NCBI RefSeq assembly: GCF_014174215.1
Contig: NZ_JABEQL010000001.1
Location: forward strand, 248,001 to 312,000
From: Gluconacetobacter tumulicola
GTDB lineage: Bacteria; Pseudomonadota; Alphaproteobacteria; Acetobacterales; Acetobacteraceae
DNA length: 64,000 nt
Reading direction: 5' to 3'
In this document: in pieces, positions 35,137 through 44,524 of the stretch
How positions within the stretch are numbered: the stretch's first letter is position 1
Layout: each line of letters begins with the position of its first letter
Translations under genes and position numbers: made by a program
The notes under the pieces: model-generated
The model's input: only the letters and a program-made list of their open reading frames with translations
The model's database searches: none
What the model was told of the DNA's origin: nothing

Positions 35137-36549
35137 ATGACGAAACCCCTCTTCGCGCTCGACGCGACGGAAATGCTCGCCGGCTATGCCACGGGCGCGT
35201 TCACGCCCACCGAGGTAATGCGCGCGCTCAACGCCCATATCGCCCGTTGGGAACCGACACTCGGCGCGCTCTATCTCTGGCGGCCCGAACAGGCCGAGGC
35301 CCAGGCCGCCGCCGCCACCGCGCGCTGGCAGCAGGGCCAGCCCATGGGCGCGCTGGACGGCGTGCCCGTCACGGTCAAGGAACTGATCGCCACGGCCGGC
35401 GACCCCGTACCCCTGGGCACGGCGGCGGTGGACCTGTCCCCCGCCCCGGCCGACGCCCCCTGCGCCGCCCGCCTGCGCGAGGCCGGCGCCATCATCTTCG
35501 CCAAGACGACCATCCCCGATTACGGCATGCTCTCCTCCGGCCTCTCCAGCTTCCATACGCTGGCGCGCAACCCGTGGAACCTCGCCACCAATCCGGGCGG
35601 CTCGTCCGCCGGCGCCTCGGCGGCGGCGGCTTCCTGCTACGGGCCCATCCATGTCGGCACCGATATCGGCGGCTCGGTACGCCTGCCCGCCGCATGGTGC
35701 GGCACGGTGGGCTTCAAGCCCACGCTGGGCCGCATCCCCATCGACCCGTACTATACCGGCCGCTGCGCCGGCCCCATGACACGCGGCATGGAAGACGCCG
35801 CCCTGGCCATGGGGCCGCTCACCCTGCCCGACTCGCGCGATGCCACCTCCCTGCCCTACGAGGCCATCGCCTGGTCGTCCGCTCCCCTTTCCCCGGCCGG
35901 GCTGCGCGTGGGCGTGATGCTGGATGCCGGCTGCGGCCTCGCGGTCGACGCGGAAATCGCCGCCGCCATCGAAAACGCCGCCAGCCTGTTCGCGCGCGCG
36001 GGCGCCACCATAGTCGCCGCGCCGCCCGTCCTCACGCGGGACATCCTCGACGGCATCGACCTGTTCTGGCGCGCCAAATTCTGGGACGAGGTCAGCCGGC
36101 TGCCACAAGCGCGGCGCGCGCGCATCCTGCCCTATATCCTGGAATGGGTCAGCGCGGGCGCACATGTCACGGGCGTGGAGGCCGCACGCGGCTTCGGCGG
36201 CACCTTCACCCTGCGCCAGGCGTGCGCCACCCTGTTCGACACGGTGGATGTGGTCCTGTCCCCCACCACGCCCAACCTCTCCTTCCCGGCCGACTGGGCC
36301 TCGCCCACCAACGATCCGGCCCTCCCGTTCGAACATTGCGCCTTCACCCTGCCGTGGAACATGTCCGAACAGCCGGCCCTCACCCTCAATTGCGGCTTCT
36401 CGCACGCCGGCACGCCCATCGGGTTGCAGATCGTCACAAGGCGTTTCGCCGACCTCCAGGCCATCCGCCTGGGCCGGTGGTTCGAACGGGAATATGGACG
36501 CGTGCCCCACTGGCCGGGCGAATCCCCCCAGCCCCCGCCCTTCCCCTGA
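35137..36549 (+). CDS. Amidase signature family enzyme
   Basis: 470-residue hydrolase of the amidase signature family, cleaving C-N bonds. The catalytic triad is complete: Lys81 in PVTVKELIATAG, cis-Ser157 in NPGGSSAGASAAAAS, and nucleophile Ser180 in GTDIGGSVRLPA. No signal peptide is seen, so it acts in the cytoplasm. The ATG at 35137 has AGGCAGGG upstream and lies 19 bases after the receptor stop. The segment could process the imported ligand. GatA is unlikely since no gatC or gatB is near and the length and context differ. Confidence 0.9.
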   Translation: MTKPLFALDATEMLAGYATGAFTPTEVMRALNAHIARWEPTLGALYLWRPEQAEAQAAAATARWQQGQPMGALDGVPVTVKELIATAGDPVPLGTAAVDLSPAPADAPCAARLREAGAIIFAKTTIPDYGMLSSGLSSFHTLARNPWNLATNPGGSSAGASAAAASCYGPIHVGTDIGGSVRLPAAWCGTVGFKPTLGRIPIDPYYTGRCAGPMTRGMEDAALAMGPLTLPDSRDATSLPYEAIAWSSAPLSPAGLRVGVMLDAGCGLAVDAEIAAAIENAASLFARAGATIVAAPPVLTRDILDGIDLFWRAKFWDEVSRLPQARRARILPYILEWVSAGAHVTGVEAARGFGGTFTLRQACATLFDTVDVVLSPTTPNLSFPADWASPTNDPALPFEHCAFTLPWNMSEQPALTLNCGFSHAGTPIGLQIVTRRFADLQAIRLGRWFEREYGRVPHWPGESPQPPPFP

Positions 36550-36596
36550 ACGCCCTCCTCCCCCAAACGCTCCGTCGCACAAGGTCCGCTTTCCCG

Positions 36597-37721
36597 ATGA
36601 AAAGACGCATGCTTCTCGGCCTCACGGCCGCCCTGCCGATGCTGGCGGCCCGCGCGACGCAGGCCCGCGCGGCAGAGGGCGATCCGCTGCATCCCGGCCC
36701 CGGCCATGTGGGCCCCACCAACCTCATCACCGATGTCGCGGGCCTCACCATCGGCGAGGCGCATGACGCGAAGGCCCGCACCGGGGTCACGGTCATCCTG
36801 CCCGACCAGCGGGCGGCCTGCGCGGTCGATGTGCGCGGCGGCGGCCCCGGCACGCGCGAGACCGATGCCCTCACGGCCGGCAATCTCGTGCGCAGTGTCG
36901 ACGCCATCGTGCTGTCCGGCGGCTCGGTTTACGGGCTTGGCTCGGCCGACGGCGTCGCCGCGTGGCTGGGCGCGCGCGGGCGCGGCTTTTCCATGACGAA
37001 GCAGCCCGGCGTCCCGCCCTCGCCCATCGTGCCCACCGCGATCCTGTTCGACCTGGCCAATGGCGGCGACAAGAACTGGGGCCTCAACCCGCCCTATCGC
37101 GACCTGGCATTGCGGGCCATGGACCATCCCTCCCGCACTGTCGATCTCGGCACGGCGGGCGCGGGCTACGGGGCCCAGGCCGGCGCCCTCAAGGGCGGGC
37201 TTGGCTCGGCCTCCTTCGTCACCGCCGACGGGCTGACCGTCGGCGCGCTGGTGGCGGTCAACAGCCTCGGCTCGGTGGTCGTGCCGGGCACGCGCCATTT
37301 CTGGGCCGGCGCCTTCGAAATGGGCCGCGAATTCGGCGGGCTGGGCGCCAGCGCCGCCCATGTCGATCCCGAGGATTGGGGCCGGGCGAAATTCAACCCG
37401 GCGGCCCGCGCCAACACCACCATCGCCTGCATCGCCACCGATGCCGATATCGACGCCGACGACCTCAAGCGCGTGGCGATGATGGCGCAGGACGGGCTTG
37501 CCCGCGCCATTCGCCCGGTTCACTCGCCCTTCGACGGAGACGTCATCTTCGCCCTGTCCACGGGCCGCCGCCCCCTGCCCGCCGGGCCGCCCCCGCTCCA
37601 TGTCGCACGGCTGGGCGCACTGGCGGCCGACGTGCTGGCCCGCGCCGTGGCGCGCGGCGTCTACGAGGCAACCCTCCCCCCAGGCATGGGCGGCCCGACC
37701 TGGAAGAGCCTGCCGGGGTGA
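36597..37721 (+). CDS. S58 (P1/DmpA) family peptidase
   Basis: 374-residue N-terminal-nucleophile hydrolase of the P1/DmpA L-aminopeptidase/D-esterase family. A signal peptide is likely (MKRRMLLGLTAALPMLAARA, with paired arginines). Landmarks: GPTNLITDVAGLTIGEAHD, TDALTAGNLVRSVDAIVLSGGSVYGLG, and PVHSPFDGDVIFALST. The autoprocessing site is NTTIACIATDA with Asn273-Thr274, after which Thr becomes the nucleophile. The start lies 47 bases after the amidase stop. A periplasmic aminopeptidase or esterase beside a TonB receptor and a cytoplasmic amidase suggests stepwise breakdown of a small peptide-like compound. Confidence 0.88.
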   Translation: MKRRMLLGLTAALPMLAARATQARAAEGDPLHPGPGHVGPTNLITDVAGLTIGEAHDAKARTGVTVILPDQRAACAVDVRGGGPGTRETDALTAGNLVRSVDAIVLSGGSVYGLGSADGVAAWLGARGRGFSMTKQPGVPPSPIVPTAILFDLANGGDKNWGLNPPYRDLALRAMDHPSRTVDLGTAGAGYGAQAGALKGGLGSASFVTADGLTVGALVAVNSLGSVVVPGTRHFWAGAFEMGREFGGLGASAAHVDPEDWGRAKFNPAARANTTIACIATDADIDADDLKRVAMMAQDGLARAIRPVHSPFDGDVIFALSTGRRPLPAGPPPLHVARLGALAADVLARAVARGVYEATLPPGMGGPTWKSLPG

Positions 37722-37726
37722 CCAGC

Positions 37727-38851
37727 CTACCGACGCATGAACCGCCGAAGCATGCGAGAGGTCATCTGCCCGAACCGGCCGGACAGGCCGGGGGGAACAT
37801 GCACGCTGGCATGTCCACCGACATCCTGGTCGAAGGCGCCGACATCTCCGCGCTTCCGCCAGACATGGACACCCACCCCGCCTTCCTCCAGCCAGTCGTG
37901 GAATGCCCATAAGGCGGGCGCGCGGCGCCGTCCGACCGCATGGATGCGCCACAGATCGACCAGGGGCGCAAAGAACGGATTGCCCCGTTCGTACGCCCAG
38001 ATTTCCACCCGGATACCAGGCTGCTCGCTGACCCCGCGCGCATGAAAGCCGCCGGTGTCGGCGACGATCAGCGTATTGGCGGGCACGGCAACGGCGCGCG
38101 GCGCCGGATAGCCCATGGCGGCAAGCGCCTCCTCGTCGACACGGAAGGACCCACGTCCGCTCAGACGATCGGCGGAACCGGCCGCCTCCAGGCTCATCCG
38201 CTTTTCCCATGTCTGCCGTGCCGGATTCAGCCTGTGCGAACCGGGAACGTACACGAACGGGCCGCTATTCTCCGCCGTCTCGGTCAGCGTGAACCAGGCC
38301 TTGACGGTAGGATGAAACGTATCGGCATGAAGCTGAAGCTGCGGATCGGGAACGCCGGTGACGGCGTGCGGCAGGATCGTCTGGATATAATAAAGCGGTT
38401 CGCAGTCGCGGCTGCCGGCCAGCCGGATCAACCGGCCCAGAAGAGGCACGGCCAGCAACTGCCGGACACCGGGCATGCGAGCCAGAAGCCGGGGCTCCAG
38501 CGCGATACGGCGGGTCACCGTATCGCCCTGAATGGTCTCGCGCGCCTCTCCCCGATATTGCCGAACATCATCGAGAAGCCGGCTGAACGTCGCGGCCGGC
38601 AGAAAGTCGCGGATGACGACAAACCCGTCACGGTCGAACTCGGTCACGAGATGCGGCGGAATCGCACGTTTCAGCCGCCGCCGCCGCCAGGATGCGGCCC
38701 GATGGGCCAGGCTCTGGCGCAGAACATGCAGCCCCGTCTCGTTCAGCCGACGGCTGCCGATCAGCGGATTGTCGCGAAAGGATTTCGCCCCGGTGAAAAG
38801 CTGAAGCGCCCAGACAGGATAGGTCAGAATGTTCTTGATTGTCTTATGCAT
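37727..38851 (-). CDS. PhyH (phytanoyl-CoA dioxygenase) family oxygenase
   Basis: 374-residue Fe(II)/2-oxoglutarate oxygenase-like protein. The double-stranded beta-helix iron ligands appear as HAD in QLQLHADTFHPTVKAWF and the distal His in DTGGFHARG, followed by a probable 2-oxoglutarate Arg (VRVEIW). A central FTLTETAENSGPFVYVPGSHR is typical of PhyH proteins. The ATG at 38851 (MHKTIKNIL) is chosen because upstream codons lie in unrelated sequence. It converges on the S58 peptidase with five bases between stops, and is followed upstream by an AT-rich 208-bp gap. Similar proteins modify lipids or secondary metabolites; the substrate is unknown. Confidence 0.85.
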   Translation of the reverse strand: MHKTIKNILTYPVWALQLFTGAKSFRDNPLIGSRRLNETGLHVLRQSLAHRAASWRRRRLKRAIPPHLVTEFDRDGFVVIRDFLPAATFSRLLDDVRQYRGEARETIQGDTVTRRIALEPRLLARMPGVRQLLAVPLLGRLIRLAGSRDCEPLYYIQTILPHAVTGVPDPQLQLHADTFHPTVKAWFTLTETAENSGPFVYVPGSHRLNPARQTWEKRMSLEAAGSADRLSGRGSFRVDEEALAAMGYPAPRAVAVPANTLIVADTGGFHARGVSEQPGIRVEIWAYERGNPFFAPLVDLWRIHAVGRRRAPALWAFHDWLEEGGVGVHVWRKRGDVGAFDQDVGGHASVHVPPGLSGRFGQMTSRMLRRFMRR

Positions 38852-39059
38852 AATATCCGGTCGGCCATAACGGCATGGGAACGCCTCCCCCACCGCACAG
38901 TTGCAGCCCCGCGCATCGCGAGCGTGTAGAGGCACACGCCATAGCATCATAAGAATGTGTTGCAAAATCGCACGACAACGCGATCAAATCATGAAAGAAA
39001 ATTTCATTTTAACCATGAAGACGATGCACCGAGCCGCCCCTTGCTGCCAGTCCCGCTGA

Positions 39060-41162
39060 TCAGGCACAGGCCCGCAGACTCGGCAGAATATCTTCCACCG
39101 GCCGGGGCCGGGCGAACAGATAGCCCTGGACCTCATCGCATCCCATCCTGACGAGCAGCCGATGCTGCTCGTCCGTTTCCACACCTTCGGCCGTAACAGA
39201 CAGATCCAGGGAATGCGCGAGGCTGAGGATGGTCCGCGCGATCCTGCCGACCTTCTCCTGAGACATCGCCTGCACGAACCCGCAATCGATCTTGATCTTG
39301 CTGAACGGAAAGGACCACAGATATTTCAGCGAGGAATATCCGGTTCCAAAATCATCCAGCACAAGCCGGCAACCGATCTCGGCCAGCTTGCACAGCGCCG
39401 CATGGTTCGCTTTCTCGTTTTTCAGAAACGATGTTTCCGTAATCTCGATTTCCAGCCTGTGTGCCGGCAGGCCGGTCTGCCGGAGGATTCTCCGTACCAT
39501 GTCGGGAAAGGCCGCATCGCCGAGCTGGATCGACGATACATTCACCGCCACCCTGATAGCGTCCGGCCATGACATCGCTTCGCGGCACGCGGCATGCATC
39601 ACCCACTGCCCCAGCGTGTGGATCAGCCCGTTCTGTTCGGCAAGCGCGATGAACTGGTCAGGCAGGACGGTGCCGCGCGCCGGATGGCACCAGCGCACCA
39701 GGGCCTCGCAACTCCTGACCTGTAGGCCCTCACGCTCATAGATCGGCTGGAAATGCAGGGTCAGGGTCTCGCTCGCCAGCGCATCGCGCAGTTCCTCGGT
39801 CAGGATCGCAGCACTCCTGACCTCGTCGCTCAGCGCGGCCTGGAACTGCTGGAAACGATTCCGCCCCTGGGTCTTCGCGCGATACATCGCCATGTCCGCG
39901 TGCTGCAGCAGGGTCTCCGCACTGTCGGCATCTTCGGGGAAACGGGCGGACCCGATGCTGGCCCCGATCACGATCCGCTTGCCATCCACCAGATAGGGCG
40001 CGCTCAGCGACGCCAGAAGCGGCGTCATCCGCAGCTCGATTTCCGACGGCAAGGCGGTATTGGACCACAGAATGGCGAATTCATCCCCCCCGAGGCGGGC
40101 GATCAGGTCGCCAGGCCGCCCGTGCTCGCGCAGACGTTCCGCGACAAGGCGCAGCAGGGCGTCCCCCGCAGGATGACCATGGACGTCATTCACCGTCTTG
40201 AAATAGTCAAGGTCGATATAGAACAGCACAGCCGGCCTGTTCCCGCCGCACAATGCCTCCAGCCGCATGCTGAACAGACGGCGATTGGCCAGATCGGTCA
40301 CCTTGTCGAAATGGGCCAGCCGCTCGATCTGCCGCTCATTCTCCCGATAGACCGTCACGTCATCGAAAACGTACAGGTCCCACAGCGGCATTCCCGACCG
40401 GTCGGCAATCATCAGCCGATTGAGGATCAGGTCCCGCCGCTTTCCCTCCGGGTCCTCGAGCGAAAACTCCATGCTCGCCTGCCCGTCATCCGCCGGCGCC
40501 GCATCCGTCATGCGGGACGTCATATGAGACGTCCTTTCAGAGAGGGCGGAATCGCCGAACCGCCTGGCCGCGCGATTCATCAGAATGACCTCTCCATCCG
40601 CGACGGACCGGACGATCAGCGGCGACGGCACATTCTGGACGATGCGATCGATGAACAGCTTGTCGCGCAGGATCTTCTCATTCGCCTCATGGAGCCTCTC
40701 CGTCGCCGTGCGCAGTTCCGACAGCGCCGTCTTCTTGGCGGCATGCGCGTGACGGACCAGGTCGATGGCCGAGCCGACCCCCAGGCAGATCCCGTGTTCG
40801 ACGACGATGAAGCCCAGCAGCAATTCCGACGGGTTCGCACCCAGGGCCTGCGGCAGGAAGTCCGCCACCAGCACGGCGGCTTCGACGATGGTCGGGCGCG
40901 GGTCCATCAGCAGCGTGACAGGGCGCCGGTGATAGACCGAATAGCCATACTGTCCGGCCATGCGCACATGAAACGTATGGCGGTCGACCAGGCCCAGCGG
41001 GTGCCCTTCCCGATCGACGATGACGACGTACAGCAGGTGGGGGTCATTCTCGAAATGCTGCTGGACATCGCCGCCGACGGCCGTTTCCGGCAGGATGGGC
41101 ACAACGGCCGCGATATCGCGCATCGTCTGCGCGGCCACCGTGCCATTCTCCAGCATCGTCAT
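39060..41162 (-). CDS. CBS-like/PAS-GGDEF-EAL bifunctional c-di-GMP enzyme
   Basis: 700-residue signalling protein. The N-terminal ~170 residues look like a CBS pair (LYVVIVDREGHPLGLVDR, GFIVVEHGICLGVGSAIDLV), followed by a coiled coil and a PAS-like segment (about 180-280). The GGDEF domain keeps LIARLGGDEFAILW and an inhibitory I-site (RPGD) five residues before it, so product feedback is possible. The EAL domain has CEALVRWCHP, EITETSFLKN, LVLDDFGTGYSSLKYL, KIDCGFV and QGYLFARP, so the phosphodiesterase site looks intact. No transmembrane helices, so cytoplasmic. Acetic acid bacteria use c-di-GMP to control exopolysaccharide, so a link to biofilm or polymer production is a fair inference. 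Confidence 0.92.
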   Translation of the reverse strand: MTMLENGTVAAQTMRDIAAVVPILPETAVGGDVQQHFENDPHLLYVVIVDREGHPLGLVDRHTFHVRMAGQYGYSVYHRRPVTLLMDPRPTIVEAAVLVADFLPQALGANPSELLLGFIVVEHGICLGVGSAIDLVRHAHAAKKTALSELRTATERLHEANEKILRDKLFIDRIVQNVPSPLIVRSVADGEVILMNRAARRFGDSALSERTSHMTSRMTDAAPADDGQASMEFSLEDPEGKRRDLILNRLMIADRSGMPLWDLYVFDDVTVYRENERQIERLAHFDKVTDLANRRLFSMRLEALCGGNRPAVLFYIDLDYFKTVNDVHGHPAGDALLRLVAERLREHGRPGDLIARLGGDEFAILWSNTALPSEIELRMTPLLASLSAPYLVDGKRIVIGASIGSARFPEDADSAETLLQHADMAMYRAKTQGRNRFQQFQAALSDEVRSAAILTEELRDALASETLTLHFQPIYEREGLQVRSCEALVRWCHPARGTVLPDQFIALAEQNGLIHTLGQWVMHAACREAMSWPDAIRVAVNVSSIQLGDAAFPDMVRRILRQTGLPAHRLEIEITETSFLKNEKANHAALCKLAEIGCRLVLDDFGTGYSSLKYLWSFPFSKIKIDCGFVQAMSQEKVGRIARTILSLAHSLDLSVTAEGVETDEQHRLLVRMGCDEVQGYLFARPRPVEDILPSLRACA

Positions 41163-41379
41163 TGCGGAACCTTCAACTGCATGCTCAATGAATTACGACC
41201 ATCTCGCACATCAAAAAACAAAAATACATAGAATTCACGCAGTCGACCAGGTACATCCGATCTGAACAAGAATTTTTTATTTCGGACATCATATCAGGAT
41301 CATCAGATCCGCAAAACCATCCGGACGATTTTATCGTCCACTCTTTTGCTCCCGATAGAAGCCGGCGCGCGCCGCCTGG

Positions 41380-42703
41380 TTACGACTGTATCCCCGCCAG
41401 ATGCATGGCCAGGCCCCGGGCCTGCTGCCGGATCTCGGGGATCGCCGTCGTCTCGAACAGGGTTCCGGCCCGCATGGGCCCGATCGCGTACAACACCCGC
41501 GAACAGGCACCGGATGCCCCCTCAAGCGCCCCGTCGGCACCGGTCGCCAGCGTCACGCCCAAATCCCCGGCGACCGCATGTCCGTCCAGGAAGAGCGCCC
41601 TCAGCAACGGGGATTGGACCTTCCGGTAGTCGGTGGCCGGCCCGGTGCAGTTGATGACGCATGATGCGGCCAGGCTTTCCGTCCCCCCTGACGTCACGAT
41701 CGTCAGATGTCCAACCCCGGCCGACATCGCCAGATCCCGCACATGCCCGCGCCGGATGGCCAGAAGCCCCGCTCGCCGCTCCCGCTCCACTTGTTCCGCG
41801 ATGCACGGCGCCATGCGATGCCGTGCCACGCTCCAGTAATGAAAGAGATGCCGCCTGAACCGCGCCTTCTCGCCCGTCGGCAAGCGCGCCCATAACGGGT
41901 TGCTCGTTCCCCGCAGACTGTCGACGGCCGCCCGCCAGGCCGCCCCATTCCGCACGGCGCTCCGAAACGCCGCCAGATAGGCGCCGGCGGAGGGCGCCGT
42001 CGAATCCGGCACCGCGGGCCCCGCACCCGGCGCACAGGGCGCATGGCCCAGGCTCAGCAGGCCGTGCCTGGACACCATGGTGACCGGCCCGCGATGCCCC
42101 TTTTCCCGCAGGCGCAGCAGCATGTCCACCGCCGTCAGCCCCGTCCCGATCAGAACGACCGGCGAATCGCGATCGGACGGCAGCGGAAAATCACCCCAGG
42201 GGTCACGATGATAGAGGCCCCCCGAGAGGGCATCGGCGCTGATCCGCGGCAGGTCGACCGGCGGAAAATGCCCCAATGCCAGCACGACGCGACTGGCCGG
42301 GATGCTCCCGCCATCCGCAAGGACGACCGACGCCGCCTCGCCCTCCACCCTCACCGCCACCGCCCCCTGCCGGCAATGAACGGCACCGGACCGGGCCGCC
42401 AGGGATTGAAGGTACCGTCCAAACACCATGCGCGGCGCGAAGCTCCCCGCATCGGCCGAGGGATCATGCTCCCGCCGCAGCCAGTCCAGAAAATGGTCCG
42501 GCATGTCGGGAAAGGCGCTCATGTTCCCCGCGCGGACGTTCAGCAGATGGGCGGGGCTGCGCGTCGCATAGGCAATGCCCCGCCCCAGTTCCTCCCGGGG
42601 CTCGATCACCACAAGGTTCGGCGGATTCACCTGTCGCGTCAGATGGATCGCCGCCAGGGCACCGCTCGCCCCCCCCACCGACGATCGCGACCGTCCCGGC
42701 CAT
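41380..42703 (-). pseudogene. FAD/NAD(P)-binding oxidoreductase (YdhS-like) broken by a frameshift
   Basis: The C-terminal ~430 residues are an intact FAD-NAD(P)-binding protein (NAD_binding_9 type) with VVIEPREELGRGIAYATRSPAHLLNVRAGNMSAF and SPVVLIGTGLTAVDMLLRLREKG. The expected N-terminal FAD fingerprint MAGTVAIVGGG lies in another frame starting at ATG 42703. The two halves join across a run of eight C (42669-42676, eight G in the coding sense); seven would restore VAIVGGGASGALAAIHL. So either the gene is inactivated, the run varies in length, or one base is a sequencing error. Everything after the run is uninterrupted, which suggests a recent or artefactual change. Confidence 0.8.
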
Positions 42704-42932
42704 GCCCCGCCTCCGTCAGCCGAGGCGACGACAGCGGCAACAGCGCCGTGACCCGCTGCCCAGAATGGTCTTCATGATGTCGTATCCCCGATCCCGGAGG
42801 CTGTCTCCAAAGCAGAGCCTCTGAACCAGCCTCCTACCCTCCTTCGCAGATCCGACGACTGCGGGGAAAGGATGGACAGAGTAACGAATGATAACAGCGA
42901 AAGGTCCCGAGAGTGGCCCTGGCGCGCTGCGC

Positions 42933-43895
42933 CTATAGCGGCAGCGCGGCGCTGCGGACATCCACCGCCACCGGAAGCTGCCCTTCCCGGTGGAAGATAT
43001 CCGCCATTCTCTGCTGCTCGGCCAGGATATCGGCCCCCACCGGCTGGATGCCGTAGGTAATCTTCTCCACCGACCGTCCAACCACCGCCGGATCGAGCCC
43101 CGTGGCATCGGCGAGAATCCGCATGACCTCCAGCTTGTTGGCCTGCGCCCACGCATCGCATCGCGCCACGGCATCGCGGATCGTCTTCAGCAGATCGGGC
43201 TGAAGACGCGCGAATTCACGCCGGGTCATGAAAAACTGGACCCCGCCCCCGATATCGGCACCGGTCGCCAGAACACGCACGTCGCTGCCCGCGGCCGACA
43301 GGTACGGGTCCCAGATCGACCAGGCATCGACCACTCCCGTCTCGAATGCCGGGCGCGCGGCGGAAGGCAGCAGGTACGTCACATCGACGTCACGCAGGCT
43401 CAATCCATTCTTCGACAGCGCGGCCAGCAGCAGCCAGTGCGCGTCCGATCCCCGCGTCACGGCGACCTTGCGCCCCCGCAGATCCCCGATCGCATGGATC
43501 GGACTTCCCGCAGGCACGATAATCGCCTCGCTCGACCCCACCTGCGGCTCATGCCCCGCATAGACCAGCATGCCGGGCGCGCTCGCCTGGGCGAAGATCG
43601 GCGGCAGGTCGCCCGTCTGGCCGAATTCCAGCGCACCGGCGGCCATGGCCTGCAACATCGGCGGCCCCGCCGGAAACTGCGCCCATTGTACCGCAATCCC
43701 TCGCGGCGCCAGGGCCTCCTCCAGAAAACGCTTCTGCTTCAGCAGGATCAGCGTGCCGAATTTCTGATAGCCGATCCTGACGGCCGTGACCGCGGCATGC
43801 GCGGCCGGTGCCCGCAGGGGCAACGCCAGCCCGGCGAAACCCAGGGCAAGGGTCGAACGTCTGGACAGGGTCATCGGTCCGGTCATTTCCTCCAT
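42933..43895 (-). CDS. ABC transporter substrate-binding protein (aliphatic sulfonate/SsuA type)
   Basis: 320-residue periplasmic binding protein. A signal peptide with twin arginines (SRRSTLALGFAGLALPLRAPAAHA) suggests Tat or Sec export. The mature part starts VTAVRIGYQKFGTLILLKQKRFLE and continues with WAQFPAGPPMLQAMAAGALEFGQTGD, both typical of SsuA/NitT-TauT binding proteins for sulfonates. Alternative ATGs at 43886 and 43874 are possible. No permease or ATPase gene is adjacent, so it is an orphan that must share a membrane complex encoded elsewhere. The gap to the FAD gene (42704-42932) shows no feature. Confidence 0.88.
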   Translation of the reverse strand: MEEMTGPMTLSRRSTLALGFAGLALPLRAPAAHAAVTAVRIGYQKFGTLILLKQKRFLEEALAPRGIAVQWAQFPAGPPMLQAMAAGALEFGQTGDLPPIFAQASAPGMLVYAGHEPQVGSSEAIIVPAGSPIHAIGDLRGRKVAVTRGSDAHWLLLAALSKNGLSLRDVDVTYLLPSAARPAFETGVVDAWSIWDPYLSAAGSDVRVLATGADIGGGVQFFMTRREFARLQPDLLKTIRDAVARCDAWAQANKLEVMRILADATGLDPAVVGRSVEKITYGIQPVGADILAEQQRMADIFHREGQLPVAVDVRSAALPL

Positions 43896-44524
43896 GCACC
43901 GCGATCGACGATATCGCGGCCGCCGTCACGTTCACGCGGGCACGCCCGCACCGGCCCACCGACAATGCTTCAGTTTCCTGCTTTCAACAACACATCCTTC
44001 CGCCCGCCGCGAGACATGACCATCGAACGATCCGCAGTGCGACGGATGATGGACCTCCACACATCCGGCTGGTGATGCTCCAGGTTCATGGTACCGCCAT
44101 GTTCCATTCGCGGGTGGGACGGGAACGAGGGGGGTGCCCGCATCGTTTCTCGCATATCCGTCGGAGGCTGGAATCACGGCCATGACGATGCCCTTCAGAC
44201 AGAGATCAAGTAAAAATAAATCTGCCATATTTCAGATCGATTCGAAGCAGCATATTCATTTGAATACATTCGTATTAATGAATAATTTACTATTTTTAGC
44301 GTGAATAGCACCGTTTAATATTGATATTTTATCGAAAACCGACACGAATTCGCCGCAAATTCGTCATCAAATTAAATTTGACTCCTGTAACCAAAAAGTG
44401 ATCTTCTCTCTCCTGCCCCGAAGGCGACAGACATAAGCCGTTGTAAAACAACATTTTGTCGACGAATACCACGGTCATGAGGCAGCTCCTCGACCAGGAG
44501 TGCGTCATACGGAAGGAGGGTAAT
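43896..44524. promoter_or_regulatory. Levansucrase upstream control region
   Basis: 629-bp non-coding gap between the divergent binding-protein gene and lsdA. The 44205-44390 part is strikingly AT-rich against a GC-rich genome. An imperfect inverted repeat runs from ATTCATT (44254-44260) with AATAC after it to GTATTAATGAAT (44272-44283), broken by a two-base bulge. Close to the start, CTCCT (44486-44490) can pair either with AGGAG at 44496-44500 or with the Shine-Dalgarno core AGGAG at 44514-44518. No clear -35/-10 pair could be fixed by eye. Confidence 0.55.
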
